Shown here: positions 16,221-25,745 of the stretch, one piece after another | Numbering within the stretch: position 1 is the stretch's first letter | Layout: each line of letters begins with the position of its first letter | NCBI GenBank assembly: GCA_003249935.1 | Contig: QKHT01000105.1 | Location: 1-38,291 of the forward strand | DNA length: 38,291 nucleotides | Direction: 5' to 3' | Source of the DNA: Bacteroidota bacterium | GTDB lineage: Bacteria; Bacteroidota; Bacteroidia; Bacteroidales; UBA5342 | The notes under the pieces: model-generated | Databases searched by the model: none | What the model was told of the DNA's origin: nothing | The model's input: the letters and a program-made list of their open reading frames with translations, nothing else | Translations under genes and position numbers: made by a program

Positions 16221-18632
16221 ATGAAACGTATTTTACTTACTTTTTCGGTCATATTGGCCATGGCCATTCAGGCTAAGGCTTATAGTTGGATTCGTATCGG
16301 TGACCCAAGAGGCGACTGGAGCACCTGGTCGAACGGCACTATTGACAAAATTGACTACAAATTAGTGTCGCAAGGCATGTATTTCGATGTAACGATGGAA
16401 GTCACCTTTTCGGCGGCCAATTACAAACCAACGATCAAATCGGACTCACTCGAAGTTCAGTTCGGGTTCAATTTACCGACCGGTTCAACCATGTACGATG
16501 CCTGGCTTAAGGTGGGCGAACAATGGCAGCAAGCCTACATTATGGACCGCAGGGAAGCAACTGAAATTTACGAGGGTATTGTAAAAAGACGACAAGACCC
16601 CATGATTATTTACAAATATTATGGTGATTATTACTACCTTCAGATTTTTCCGCTCAATGTAAAATCGAATCGTACAGCCCGAATCAGCTTTTTAACACCG
16701 GCCACACCCGAGGCCAAAAACCTGATTCTGAAACTACCTGCGCTCGAATCGTACAACTATTTTAATGCCATGGATGTGGTTAAGGGCATAAGCGTGCTTA
16801 ATATCAATGTATCGTCGGATAGTAAGCCAACAATAGCCGAAATTCCTGAAATATCGCCGCAACAAGGTTCAGACAAAACATGGAATTTTAAAATATCACG
16901 TTCACTTAATAACGGTACACTTACCCTTGCTATACCAAATCCGAATTTTGGCAAACCATATTTTTCGGTTTGTGGCACAGGCGATTCGGTATTTTATCAA
17001 CTGGCTTATAAACCTTCGGATTTTATTCCAGCAGAAAAAACGGGTCGAAAATTTGTATTTGTCATTGCCCACGATACCACCCGACAAAACTACTATTACT
17101 ACGACTACTACTATCAGCAACCGGCCGAAGTATCGTTTAGTGGTTCCATTAAAGGCGTAAAAACGTTTATCGAAAAGAACCTGACCACATCAGATTCGTT
17201 CAATATTGTGGTATCGGGAATAACCGGCGATTTGGTATCGAACACGTGGATTGCAGCTAAACCGTCGGCAATTAACGAAACATTTGCCTCGCTCACTTCA
17301 GAAAAATACAAGCGGTACAAATTATCTTCTTTGCTGAACCCCGCTGCGGCATTTGTTAAAAAGACTAAGGATGGCGAAATAATTTTGGTAAGTAACACAC
17401 GAGAAGGGATTTATGCCGACAGTGTGGCTCGCGAAACAATCAGGTTTATAAAAGAGGCCAACGGAATGGTGCCAACCATACACGTAGCCGATTATTTGTA
17501 CGCTTATGCGGACGCAGGATATGCTTGGGAACAAATTTCGTTCTATGCATCGAACCAAACGCTGGGCGAAATTGCCAGACTTTCGAAAGGATTATTCGTA
17601 AAAGTAAACAGTCAAACAGCATTTAACGAAGGGTTGCAATGGATGAATCAGAAACTCGATGGCGAAATTGACTTTTTCGAAGCCACGCCACAGTTCGAAA
17701 ATGGCATCGCTTATGCGAACTTCGATATCAATCCCAAACAGGAAAACAGCTACTACTGGTTCGGTTCAGCCGAAAAACAACAAGCCAGCATTGGAATAAA
17801 CGACTACAAAATGAGCGTTGGACGACTGTCGACCGTAAGTCCCGCAAGCCTGAATGTGAAAGGCTTACGTGCAGGAAAACTGTTTTCGATGAATGTTCCG
17901 CTAAATGCGGTTGCCAATGGCGTGGATTGCGATTTACAACGCAAAATATGGGTTTCGTCGTATATTGCATCGATGGAAAGTGGCTGGATGGATGTGAATG
18001 CACAAAACAAAGTGGTTGAAACTTCGGTCAAAAATCGTGTTCTGTCTTCGTACACCTCATTTTTGGCATTGGAACCGGGTGCCGATTCGTTACTTAAAAA
18101 TTGTACGAGTTGCGGCGAAATCAGTCAAAATACAAATTCCGGTAGTACAGGTTCAAGAGAAAGTAACGGCATTGTTTCGGATGCCATATCGGTAGATAAA
18201 GGCGGTGCATACAATACCGGTTCGGGAAATTTTGTCGACGGATTTCAGAAAGGCATTCAAACGGCCTGCGATACAATATTCACAATTGCCTATAGTAAAG
18301 GTTACAACGAAGGTATAAAAGATGCTACGGGTGCAATTGACGGCGTGCCGACTTCCGAAATCCTAACCGCTGCGCCAAATCCTTTCAGCACCTATATTTC
18401 ATTGAATATTGACTTGTCCAACGCCGAATCGGGCAACATAAAACTCGTTGAAATTGTGGATATTATGGGAAAAACCATCAAAACGTACACCGAAAGCAAC
18501 AGCACCCCGCGCAAAACAATTACATGGCTTGGCAATACACAAAACGGCTCATCGGTTTCGTCGGGCAACTACTTTGTTGTCGTAACCTCATCGACAAAGA
18601 AATACACGTACAGAATTACAAAACTCGACTAA
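16221..18632 (+). CDS. Secreted VIT-domain protein with T9SS type A sorting domain
   Basis: Start chosen at ATG 16221 because it opens directly with a signal peptide (MKRILLTFSVILAMAIQAKA); an upstream ATG at 16194 adds nine non-signal residues. The 803-residue protein has a VIT domain at about 45-165 (marked by DAWLKVGEQWQQAYIMDRREA), as found before VWA domains in inter-alpha-trypsin inhibitor-like proteins. The following region (about 280-460) resembles a VWA fold, but the metal-binding DxSxS is replaced by HDTT, so it is probably degenerate. A Tyr-rich stretch lies near 290-302. Residues about 713-803 (AAPNPFSTYISLNIDL to the end) form a T9SS type A C-terminal sorting domain. I infer a surface-attached adhesion or matrix protein; function unknown. 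Confidence 0.85.
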   Translation: MKRILLTFSVILAMAIQAKAYSWIRIGDPRGDWSTWSNGTIDKIDYKLVSQGMYFDVTMEVTFSAANYKPTIKSDSLEVQFGFNLPTGSTMYDAWLKVGEQWQQAYIMDRREATEIYEGIVKRRQDPMIIYKYYGDYYYLQIFPLNVKSNRTARISFLTPATPEAKNLILKLPALESYNYFNAMDVVKGISVLNINVSSDSKPTIAEIPEISPQQGSDKTWNFKISRSLNNGTLTLAIPNPNFGKPYFSVCGTGDSVFYQLAYKPSDFIPAEKTGRKFVFVIAHDTTRQNYYYYDYYYQQPAEVSFSGSIKGVKTFIEKNLTTSDSFNIVVSGITGDLVSNTWIAAKPSAINETFASLTSEKYKRYKLSSLLNPAAAFVKKTKDGEIILVSNTREGIYADSVARETIRFIKEANGMVPTIHVADYLYAYADAGYAWEQISFYASNQTLGEIARLSKGLFVKVNSQTAFNEGLQWMNQKLDGEIDFFEATPQFENGIAYANFDINPKQENSYYWFGSAEKQQASIGINDYKMSVGRLSTVSPASLNVKGLRAGKLFSMNVPLNAVANGVDCDLQRKIWVSSYIASMESGWMDVNAQNKVVETSVKNRVLSSYTSFLALEPGADSLLKNCTSCGEISQNTNSGSTGSRESNGIVSDAISVDKGGAYNTGSGNFVDGFQKGIQTACDTIFTIAYSKGYNEGIKDATGAIDGVPTSEILTAAPNPFSTYISLNIDLSNAESGNIKLVEIVDIMGKTIKTYTESNSTPRKTITWLGNTQNGSSVSSGNYFVVVTSSTKKYTYRITKLD

Positions 18633-18654
18633 AGCATACGTTTAGGGAAGAAGC

Positions 18655-18696
18655 AAAACAGGCGTCCGATTTTTTCGGGCACCTGTTTTATTTATT
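18655..18696 (+). terminator. Terminator between the two T9SS cargo genes
   Basis: Arms AAAACAGG (18655-18662) and CCTGTTTT (18682-18689), with an inner CCG/CGG pairing and a T-rich tail, lie 23 bp after the VIT-domain gene stop. Confidence 0.85.
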
Positions 18697-18720
18697 TTTT
18701 GGTTGAACCAAAATTTTGAA

Positions 18721-20061
18721 TTATAGTCCTTTTTCGCGTAATATGGTTAATGATCCTTTGAGTGTATAGGGCCGGCCATCGGTACCGGTAGCTTTAACTA
18801 CATAATAATACACCCCTGGTGAGACATATTTGCCGCCCGATTTTCCATCCCAGCCATACGACGGATCGTTAAACTCATACACTTTACGGCCCCAGCGATT
18901 GGTAATCCAACAATGGAACGTGCCCGGCTGAATAGATTTGTAAGCCACCTTAAACTGCTGGAGTTCGTCGTTAGTACCGCGATTGTTGAATCCAAGCACC
19001 AAAATATTCGGCGCACTCAATTCTGAAGTTCGAAGTTTAACCTCAACCGAATCGGACTTTTCGCAATAATTATTGCTTACAGTAATTTTTACGTAGTAAT
19101 CGACAAGATTTGTAGTATTAATATTTTTCACATTTTCGAAAAATGTATGACGCGCCTCCTTATCGCGATAGGTAATCACACCGGTACTTTTTTCGAGGTT
19201 CGACCAAATCGTCCAATCGTAATAAGCCACTGTTTTCGACACCCCCTCAAGCGACAGAGAGACATCCAACGGGGCTGAACCTTCGATGGATGCAGTGCCC
19301 GATTTATCCTTTTCCTTTTCGTTTTCGGCACTACGCTCATTTACTTTGTGAACAATGCTGGTAAAATTAACCGCTATTGCCTTATAATTCACCGATTTAC
19401 CTTCCGTATTAAAAGGAGTTGTTCCGGAATTAAAGAAATAGCGGTTCAAATCGAATGTATACTTAACATCTTCGAAAGGGGCAGGAGCAATGGCTGTTTT
19501 AGATAAGCTGGAAACCGGAAAACCATTTACAGATGGCGTGGCATTCCAGTTATATGTGGTTCTGGCAGGGATTAATTCCGCTTTTTTATTGTCTTTAATC
19601 GAATAAACCTCGATTTTTGGAAAGGAAACAACAGCATTTAATTCGTTGAAACTACACCCTTTATCGACTAATGTTACTGTGGCGGTGTCGGCCAAAGGTT
19701 GATATTTTGAGTAATCGACCACATAATAATAGTGTTTTACGCCGTTCATCAACATAACATAACCACCTTCATTTACCTTAACAGATGATGATTTAACACC
19801 CGAAACAACTGAAGATGGGATAAGAACCTCTCCATCAGTTTCACTAAATGTCGACCAGCTAAAATCGTTTGACGAATTTGTGGTAAAAGTAAGTTGAGTT
19901 TCGTTATGAATTTCATCAAATATAACTACGGTATCGATACCGGAAAGAGAAGAAATAGTACCTATTGCCGATTTGCCGAAATGATTTACAATCAGATTTG
20001 CCTGCATCGGACTAACCAGAATTAATAAAAACAGCGAAGAAATATATCTTAATGTATTCAT
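18721..20061 (-). CDS. Secreted protein with T9SS type B (gliding-associated, CHU_C-like) sorting domain
   Basis: This 446-residue protein has a signal peptide (about 1-21) and a C-terminal domain at about 350-446 with CWITNRWGRKVYEF, YGWDGKSGGKYV and PGVYYYVVKATGTDG. These are the hallmarks of the T9SS type B, gliding-motility-associated sorting domain. The central region (about 30-340) looks like beta-sandwich repeats with PKD-like features, but I cannot name a domain. The protein should be exported through Sec and then T9SS to the cell surface. It converges with the type A cargo gene and diverges from the Porin_10 gene; it has a well-formed promoter of its own. Confidence 0.85.
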   Translation of the reverse strand: MNTLRYISSLFLLILVSPMQANLIVNHFGKSAIGTISSLSGIDTVVIFDEIHNETQLTFTTNSSNDFSWSTFSETDGEVLIPSSVVSGVKSSSVKVNEGGYVMLMNGVKHYYYVVDYSKYQPLADTATVTLVDKGCSFNELNAVVSFPKIEVYSIKDNKKAELIPARTTYNWNATPSVNGFPVSSLSKTAIAPAPFEDVKYTFDLNRYFFNSGTTPFNTEGKSVNYKAIAVNFTSIVHKVNERSAENEKEKDKSGTASIEGSAPLDVSLSLEGVSKTVAYYDWTIWSNLEKSTGVITYRDKEARHTFFENVKNINTTNLVDYYVKITVSNNYCEKSDSVEVKLRTSELSAPNILVLGFNNRGTNDELQQFKVAYKSIQPGTFHCWITNRWGRKVYEFNDPSYGWDGKSGGKYVSPGVYYYVVKATGTDGRPYTLKGSLTILREKGL

Positions 20062-20085
20062 CCCTTTTACTTTGGTGGTTTAACG

Positions 20086-20119
20086 CAAAAATAGCGGAAT
20101 TATTTTGTTTGCGAAACAA
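20086..20119 (-). promoter_or_regulatory. Promoter of the type B T9SS cargo gene (leftward)
   Basis: On the minus strand, TTG (complement of CAA at 20117-20119), a 23-bp spacer and TATTTTTG (complement of 20086-20093), 24 bp before the ATG. Confidence 0.6.
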
Positions 20120-20149
20120 TCCATGAAAATGGGCTATAAGATTCCTTAA

Positions 20150-20184
20150 TTGCACTATTAACAGGCGAATATTCTTTATATTTG
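20150..20184 (+). promoter_or_regulatory. Promoter of the Porin_10-like gene
   Basis: TTG at 20150-20152, a 24-bp spacer and TATATTTG at 20177-20184. It implies a leader of roughly 85-90 nt before the ATG at 20279. Confidence 0.55.
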
Positions 20185-20278
20185 TCCCGATGAAACGGAG
20201 ATATAATAAACACCACTGTTTTGCAACGATATGGACTTTTACGTTTCCTTCGGCCTTAAAGTATCAATTTAGTTTTTA

Positions 20279-22297
20279 ATGAAGCGAACACTATTCTTAT
20301 TACTGGCAATAGTAATTTTGCCAACATCAAGTTTCGGACAACAAGGTAAACCCATGATGCCGGCTACCACTGCCGCCATTATAAACCTCGATACTGTACC
20401 AAGAATGTACTTTTGGACCATTAACAACAACACGCTGAATCGCACCACGGTTCCTGCCGACACCGTCATGGATGGGTTCACAGTTTATAACCCGGTTTAC
20501 AAGCATAGTATTGCCAACAGTTATATGGGCAACTTAGGGTTACCCAACCAGTCGATGATTTATTTTGACCGACCCATTGAAGACCGTTTTATGTTTTTGG
20601 ATGTATACCGTGATTATGCCATCTTTCCGGAGAAGAATACGTTTATTAACACACGGTTTCCCTATACTAATTTCGGTTATACCAGTGGTGGCGGTTCGAA
20701 CCGAAGTGAAGAATCGTTAACCATTTACCATGCTCAAAACATTACGCCCGATCTTAATTTTGCGGTATCGGCCAAGCACCTTTACGGCCGGGGACTATAC
20801 GACAAACAAAGCACCAGACACTTAGCACTCAATGTTTTGGTCTCATACATTAAACCAAAATACAACTTTTATTTGCAAGGTGGCCGAAACAAATTCGAGA
20901 ACTTTGAAAATGGCGGGGTTCAATATGACTCAGTGGTTACCAAGCCTGTTTCCAATGCACGAGAAGAGACCTTTCCGGTAAACCTTACGGCATCGACTTC
21001 GTTGCTCAAGCACAACTATCTCAACTTTAAACACCGGTATCAAATGGGGTTTTACAAAGAGGCAAAAGTTGCAGACAGTACAATCAAACGGTTCATTCCG
21101 GTCACTTCAATTGTGCATTCAATGGATTTGTCGTCCTACAGTAAAGCATTTAACGAAAGTGCTATTAACCAAACATATTTCCCAACCAACTACATAAGCA
21201 AGGAAAAAACAGCCGATTGGGCCGAACAGAGCACTGTTTCGAACCGTGTGGCCATGTATCTTTCCGAAGGATTGAATAAGTACACGCCATTTGGTGTGGG
21301 GGTTTTTATTGAACACGAATACCAAAAGTTTGGTAATACACCGTGGAGCTATATAGCCGATACAACATGGGCATTGACCAATGCACAATTTCTTGCAAAC
21401 AATGTAAATCGAACCATGGATTCGGCAAAGTATGCTTTTGCACATAATAATTACAGCAGCTATGCAACCAACAATGTAAAGTGGGGCGGCGAACTTTTTA
21501 GTCGCAATGGCAAATACTTTCAGTTCGAATCGCAAGCGAGTATCTATATTTTGGGATATAAAGCCGGCGATTATAACCTATCGGGCAGTACACAGTTTGT
21601 TTTGCCACTCCGCGATTCGGTTATCATAAAAGCCGGTGCATCGTTTACCCGCGAAACACCCGATTATTTCATGAACCACTACTATTCCAACCATTTTTGG
21701 TGGAACAATGGATTCGATGCAACATTGCGCAACAGGCTTTGGGGAACACTGAACATTCCGGCCTGGCGATTGCTGTTCGACCTGAAAACCGAAGTGGCCA
21801 GCCATTTGTTATATTTTGGCAACGACCAACTTCCTTCACAGAATGGCAGTGAAGTGGCTATTTTAAACGCTGGTATTTTCAAGCAATTAGCATTTGGAAT
21901 GTTTAGATGGAACAACGAAATAGTGTACCAAACAACCAGCAATAGCAGTGTTGTACCCCTACCCGATTTTTCGGCATTTTCAGATTTTTATATTCAGGGA
22001 ACTTATTCCAAAGTATTGAAATTCCAGTTTGGTATCACGTGCAGGTATAACACCGCCTATTATGCCCCGGGTTACAGCCCGGCAACAGGCCGGTTTTATA
22101 ATCAAAATGAAATTAAAACCGGCAATTACCCGCTATTGGGTGGTTACGCCAACTTTCATCTGAAACGCATGCGATTCTTCATTCAAAATATTAACAGTGG
22201 CGAAGGGCTCGTTGGACGAAATTACTTCCTTGTGCCGCACTATCCGTTAAATCCACGGTTCACAAAAATTGGCATATCATGGAATTTTTACGATTAG
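20279..22297 (+). CDS. Putative outer-membrane porin (Porin_10-like)
   Basis: This 672-residue protein has a signal peptide ending in SFG before QQGK. The rest alternates aromatic and polar residues in strand-like patterns and ends in phenylalanine-rich KIGISWNFYD, typical of an outer-membrane barrel. The DRPIEDRFMFLDVYRDY and TRFPYTNFGYTSGGGSNRSEE segments match the Bacteroidota putative porin family (Porin_10). Substrate unknown. Its last 19 bp overlap the start of a solute-binding-protein gene, so both are translated from one message. Confidence 0.82.
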   Translation: MKRTLFLLLAIVILPTSSFGQQGKPMMPATTAAIINLDTVPRMYFWTINNNTLNRTTVPADTVMDGFTVYNPVYKHSIANSYMGNLGLPNQSMIYFDRPIEDRFMFLDVYRDYAIFPEKNTFINTRFPYTNFGYTSGGGSNRSEESLTIYHAQNITPDLNFAVSAKHLYGRGLYDKQSTRHLALNVLVSYIKPKYNFYLQGGRNKFENFENGGVQYDSVVTKPVSNAREETFPVNLTASTSLLKHNYLNFKHRYQMGFYKEAKVADSTIKRFIPVTSIVHSMDLSSYSKAFNESAINQTYFPTNYISKEKTADWAEQSTVSNRVAMYLSEGLNKYTPFGVGVFIEHEYQKFGNTPWSYIADTTWALTNAQFLANNVNRTMDSAKYAFAHNNYSSYATNNVKWGGELFSRNGKYFQFESQASIYILGYKAGDYNLSGSTQFVLPLRDSVIIKAGASFTRETPDYFMNHYYSNHFWWNNGFDATLRNRLWGTLNIPAWRLLFDLKTEVASHLLYFGNDQLPSQNGSEVAILNAGIFKQLAFGMFRWNNEIVYQTTSNSSVVPLPDFSAFSDFYIQGTYSKVLKFQFGITCRYNTAYYAPGYSPATGRFYNQNEIKTGNYPLLGGYANFHLKRMRFFIQNINSGEGLVGRNYFLVPHYPLNPRFTKIGISWNFYD

Positions 22298-23124
22298 TTA
22301 ATCAAAAAAAATATTTCGTACCCATTGCAATTGGAATACTTGGGTTTGCCGGAACCATATTGTCTGTAAAACAATGTACAAAAAGTGGTGATAAGATTGG
22401 ATTTGGCGATATTGAGACCATTAAAAAAAATGGCATTTTACATGCTGTAACCAATTATAATACGATTAACTACTTTGTAGAAAATGGTGAAACCAAAGGA
22501 CTTCAGTACGATTTTTTACGGGCTTATTGTAAGAGTGAGAATTTGAAACTCGATTTAAAGGTAGAGAACAATTACCATAAAAACCTCGAAATGCTTCAAA
22601 GTGGAAAAGTTGATCTCGTGGCTTCGATGTTGTTTCCGGAGCGAATTTTACAACGCGACTTCTCGTTCTGCCGTCCTTTTTATCAATCGGCACAGGTTTT
22701 GGTTCAATCCACAGGTAGAAATAAGTGGCCTCGTGTGAAGTATGTTTACGATCTTATCGGGCAAACGGTTCATTTACCAGCACAATCGCCTTATGTAGAA
22801 CGCATTGAATATCTTTCTGAAGAACTTGGTGACTCTATAAATATTGTGCAATATTCTGAGTATGGCCCCGAACAATTGGTGACGATGGTCGCAGCCAATG
22901 AAATACCTTACACGGTGGTTGAACAAAAATTAGCATCGGTGCTTGCCGAAAAATTTCCCAATTTAGATATTATGATCCCGGTAAGTTTCGAACAAAACAG
23001 ATCGTGGGTTATTCGTAAATCGGACGAAAATTTATTGAAATCGATAAATCAATGGATTATTAAATACAAACAAACCCCCGAATTTTACGAAACTTGTAAA
23101 AAATACAATTTCAATCCCTACTAA
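22279..23124 (+). CDS. Membrane-anchored solute-binding protein family 3 (MltF N-domain-like)
   Basis: This 281-residue protein has an N-terminal membrane anchor (about 13-30) and a periplasmic binding-protein fold of family 3 (about 45-275), with the characteristic GLQYDFLRAYCKSENL and LQSGKVDLVASMLF segments. It resembles the sensor half of MltF but ends before any lytic-transglycosylase domain. It could bind amino acids or muropeptides; the ligand is unknown. The start overlaps the porin gene by 19 bp, and no later ATG keeps the membrane anchor, so this start is nearly forced. The stop is 1 bp from the stop of convergent gldB. Confidence 0.8.
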   Translation: MEFLRLVNQKKYFVPIAIGILGFAGTILSVKQCTKSGDKIGFGDIETIKKNGILHAVTNYNTINYFVENGETKGLQYDFLRAYCKSENLKLDLKVENNYHKNLEMLQSGKVDLVASMLFPERILQRDFSFCRPFYQSAQVLVQSTGRNKWPRVKYVYDLIGQTVHLPAQSPYVERIEYLSEELGDSINIVQYSEYGPEQLVTMVAANEIPYTVVEQKLASVLAEKFPNLDIMIPVSFEQNRSWVIRKSDENLLKSINQWIIKYKQTPEFYETCKKYNFNPY

Positions 23125-23125
23125 T

Positions 23126-24139
23126 TTAAGGTTTATATCCCGAAAGTTGCAACAGTTGCTGCGCATCTTTCCATGTCATTAATGCCTCAAGCGATACATC
23201 TTTATTCCGTTCAAAAAAGGATTTTACAATACAGTATCCAATATATTCGCCCATACGGGGAGCCGAATTTGAACCATACGAAGCGGTAAAAGGACCAGGG
23301 GACAGAAAATTACGATACACTTCATTCGACGACGAAAAAAGTGCCTTTTGTTCTACCATATTCAACCAAACTGCTTTTTCATTTTGTCTGGCCCATTTTA
23401 GTTGGTTGTCGGTAAACCCAAATCGTATTGTTTCGTCAACATCGGGGCATACGGCTGCCAATGCAAATGCAACTTTCCCTTTGTAAATAATTTTTGCGAG
23501 CAAATTATCGGATTCCAAAGGTTCGGTATATTCTGTAGAAAGCCAAGCATAAACACCGTCGCGCACAATAAATTCCGGTCTCATACTACTTCTTTTCCAC
23601 GTGTATACACCCAATTGTGAGTAAAACAAATTCTTCTCGCCAAGATAGTTCTCGATACTAAAAGATATTTCTTTTGGCGTTACAATCACCGATTCATTAA
23701 AACCACTCAAATGGAAACACACTTCCGGAACCGGTATCTTTGGCAACAAACAATGCATACGAGTAAATGCCTTCGAAAACGCTTCTTCGAACAACCCCGC
23801 ATTTGAAAAATATTTCATTGTCGTATCCCTCACCTGCCGGTAAACAGGATCATTCAAAAACATGCTAATATATTTAAGCGTTGCCGTATCGTTCCAATGA
23901 CCTACTTTAATTACAGAATTACAATACAATGGAAAAAAATCGGGATATTTTTCAAACATCCCCGTTAAATGATGAAGATCAACCTGATGATGCAAATTAT
24001 CAAAATCGACATCGAACCGTCGTATATTGGTATTTATTTTAGATTGAACCGGGGTACAATTTAACCGGGGGTCGGTTTTACATCCCAAAATTGTGCCTAA
24101 TAAACCCGACAATACAAGAAAAACCTGAATAAACTTCAT
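23126..24139 (-). CDS. gldB: GldB-like gliding-motility lipoprotein
   Basis: Start chosen at ATG 24139 because MKFIQVFLVLSGLLGTILGC is a lipoprotein signal with lipobox cysteine C20; an ATG at 24160 adds seven residues. The 337-residue protein shows GldB-like features: RRFDVDFDNL, YPDFFPLYC, the mid-protein acidic and aromatic IENYLGEKNLFY, and the C-terminal GEYIGYCIVKSFFE. GldB is a lipoprotein needed for gliding motility in flavobacteria and is widespread in T9SS-bearing Bacteroidota, although its molecular job is unclear. No other gld gene is in the window. Length is close to family members (about 320 residues). Confidence 0.78.
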   Translation of the reverse strand: MKFIQVFLVLSGLLGTILGCKTDPRLNCTPVQSKINTNIRRFDVDFDNLHHQVDLHHLTGMFEKYPDFFPLYCNSVIKVGHWNDTATLKYISMFLNDPVYRQVRDTTMKYFSNAGLFEEAFSKAFTRMHCLLPKIPVPEVCFHLSGFNESVIVTPKEISFSIENYLGEKNLFYSQLGVYTWKRSSMRPEFIVRDGVYAWLSTEYTEPLESDNLLAKIIYKGKVAFALAAVCPDVDETIRFGFTDNQLKWARQNEKAVWLNMVEQKALFSSSNEVYRNFLSPGPFTASYGSNSAPRMGEYIGYCIVKSFFERNKDVSLEALMTWKDAQQLLQLSGYKP

Positions 24140-24258
24140 TGGAGAAAAATTTGTGCACAAAAAAACGAAAAAAGAATGATTTTTGATGTAAATTCACCCT
24201 AAACTAATTGATAAAAATCATTAGCAGACTCGGCAATAATTTAAAAATTGCATAAGAA

Positions 24259-24310
24259 TCAGTTAACGATAACTGACTTGAAAAACAATCTCAAAGAATA
24301 CCTATTTGAG
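24259..24310. promoter_or_regulatory. Two inverted repeats upstream of gdhA
   Basis: TCAGTTA-ACGA-TAACTGA (24259-24276) is a 7-bp perfect dyad. CTCAAA (24290-24295) and TTTGAG (24305-24310) form a second. Both sit 34-85 bp before the gdhA start and could be binding sites for a regulator of gdhA or of divergent gldB. Confidence 0.3.
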
Positions 24311-24343
24311 TAGGTAAACGCAAAGAAACTAAAAATATTAGCA

Positions 24344-25681
24344 ATGAAACAGGAAGTTATAGATTTTATCGAATCGGTAAAGCAACGCACACCAGGAGAA
24401 TCAGAGTTTCATCAGGCAGTAACCGAAGTTGTGGATTCGATATGGGATTTCTACATGCAAAATCCGCAATACCGTAAAGCCAAAATACTTGAGCGGATGG
24501 TTGAACCGGAGCGTGTAATTATGTTTCGTGTACCTTGGATTGATGACAAGGGCGAAGTGATGGTGAACCGTGGTTACCGGGTTGAATTCAATAGTGCCAT
24601 AGGCCCGTACAAAGGCGGATTGCGCTTCCATCCTACCGTAACGCTGGGCGGATTAAAATTCCTTGGGTTCGAACAAACCTTTAAAAACAGCCTGACCTCG
24701 TTACCCATGGGTGGCGGCAAAGGGGGTTCGGACTTTAACCCCAAAGGAAAGAGCGATAACGAAATAATGCGATTTTGTCAGGCATTTATGAGCGAACTAT
24801 ACCGGCATATCGGCCCCAACACCGACGTACCAGCCGGTGATATTGGCGTTGGAGGCAGAGAAATCGGCTATCTTTTCGGACAATACAAAAAACTAAAGAA
24901 CGAATTTACCGGCGTACTTACCGGTAAGGGCTTCGAGTATGGTGGTAGTCGCATAAGACCCGAAGCGACCGGATTTGGTGCCGTATATTTTGTACAGGAA
25001 ATGTTGCAAGCCAATAACTACCAAATTGCAGGTAAAACAATTGCCATATCGGGTTTTGGGAATGTGGCCTGGGGCGTTGCACTGAAAGCCACCGAACTCA
25101 GAGCCAAAGTGGTGACAATTTCGGGTCCCGATGGATACATATACGACCCTGATGGGCTCGACAGCGAAAAAATTGATTATATGCTCGATTTAAGAGCCTC
25201 AAATATGGATATGGTTCAACCCTATGCCGAAAAATTTAATTGTGCATTTTTTCCCGGCAAAAAGCCATGGGAACAAAAAGCTGACATTGCCATGCCTTGT
25301 GCCATCCAAAACGAAATGGATGTTAGCGATGTTGAATTATTGGCAAAAAACGGTTGCAAACTTATTGCCGAAGTTTCAAATATGGGTCTTACGAACGAAG
25401 CTGCAATTCTCGCCACAAACATGTTATCGTTTGCACCCGGAAAAGCTGTAAATGCGGGTGGCGTAGCAGTTTCGGGGTTGGAGATGAGCCAGAACAGTAT
25501 GCGATATGCTTGGCAGGAAGATGAAGTAGATACCAAACTACATTTGATAATGAAGGAAATACATAAAACGTGTATAAAATATGGCAGAAAGCCCGATGGC
25601 TCGGTAAATTATGTTGTCGGTGCCAATATTGGCGGTTTTGTAAAGGTGGCTGCAGCAATGCTTGCACAAGGTGTGGTTTAG
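24344..25681 (+). CDS. gdhA: Glutamate dehydrogenase (probably NADP-specific)
   Basis: This 445-residue enzyme matches the hexameric bacterial GDH family in length. Visible residues are K90 in GPYKGGLRFHP, the catalytic K126 in PMGGGKGGSDF, D166 in DVPAGDIGVGGRE, and the nucleotide-binding loop GFGNVA (237-242). It reversibly aminates 2-oxoglutarate to glutamate, so it can assimilate the ammonium imported by the transporter at 36563. NADP use is inferred from overall similarity to the E. coli-type enzyme. It has its own terminator and two dyads upstream. Confidence 0.96.
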   Translation: MKQEVIDFIESVKQRTPGESEFHQAVTEVVDSIWDFYMQNPQYRKAKILERMVEPERVIMFRVPWIDDKGEVMVNRGYRVEFNSAIGPYKGGLRFHPTVTLGGLKFLGFEQTFKNSLTSLPMGGGKGGSDFNPKGKSDNEIMRFCQAFMSELYRHIGPNTDVPAGDIGVGGREIGYLFGQYKKLKNEFTGVLTGKGFEYGGSRIRPEATGFGAVYFVQEMLQANNYQIAGKTIAISGFGNVAWGVALKATELRAKVVTISGPDGYIYDPDGLDSEKIDYMLDLRASNMDMVQPYAEKFNCAFFPGKKPWEQKADIAMPCAIQNEMDVSDVELLAKNGCKLIAEVSNMGLTNEAAILATNMLSFAPGKAVNAGGVAVSGLEMSQNSMRYAWQEDEVDTKLHLIMKEIHKTCIKYGRKPDGSVNYVVGANIGGFVKVAAAMLAQGVV

Positions 25682-25693
25682 CGTAAAAAAACT

Positions 25694-25733
25694 AAAAAGG
25701 GCTGATTGAAATAAACCAATCAGCCCTTTTTTT
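25694..25733. terminator. Bidirectional terminator after gdhA
   Basis: A perfect 15-bp stem (AAAAAGGGCTGATTG / CAATCAGCCCTTTTT) with an 8-nt loop has T runs on both strands. It serves gdhA and the convergent LytS-like fragment. Confidence 0.92.
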
Positions 25734-25745
25734 ATGTATTAGTAT

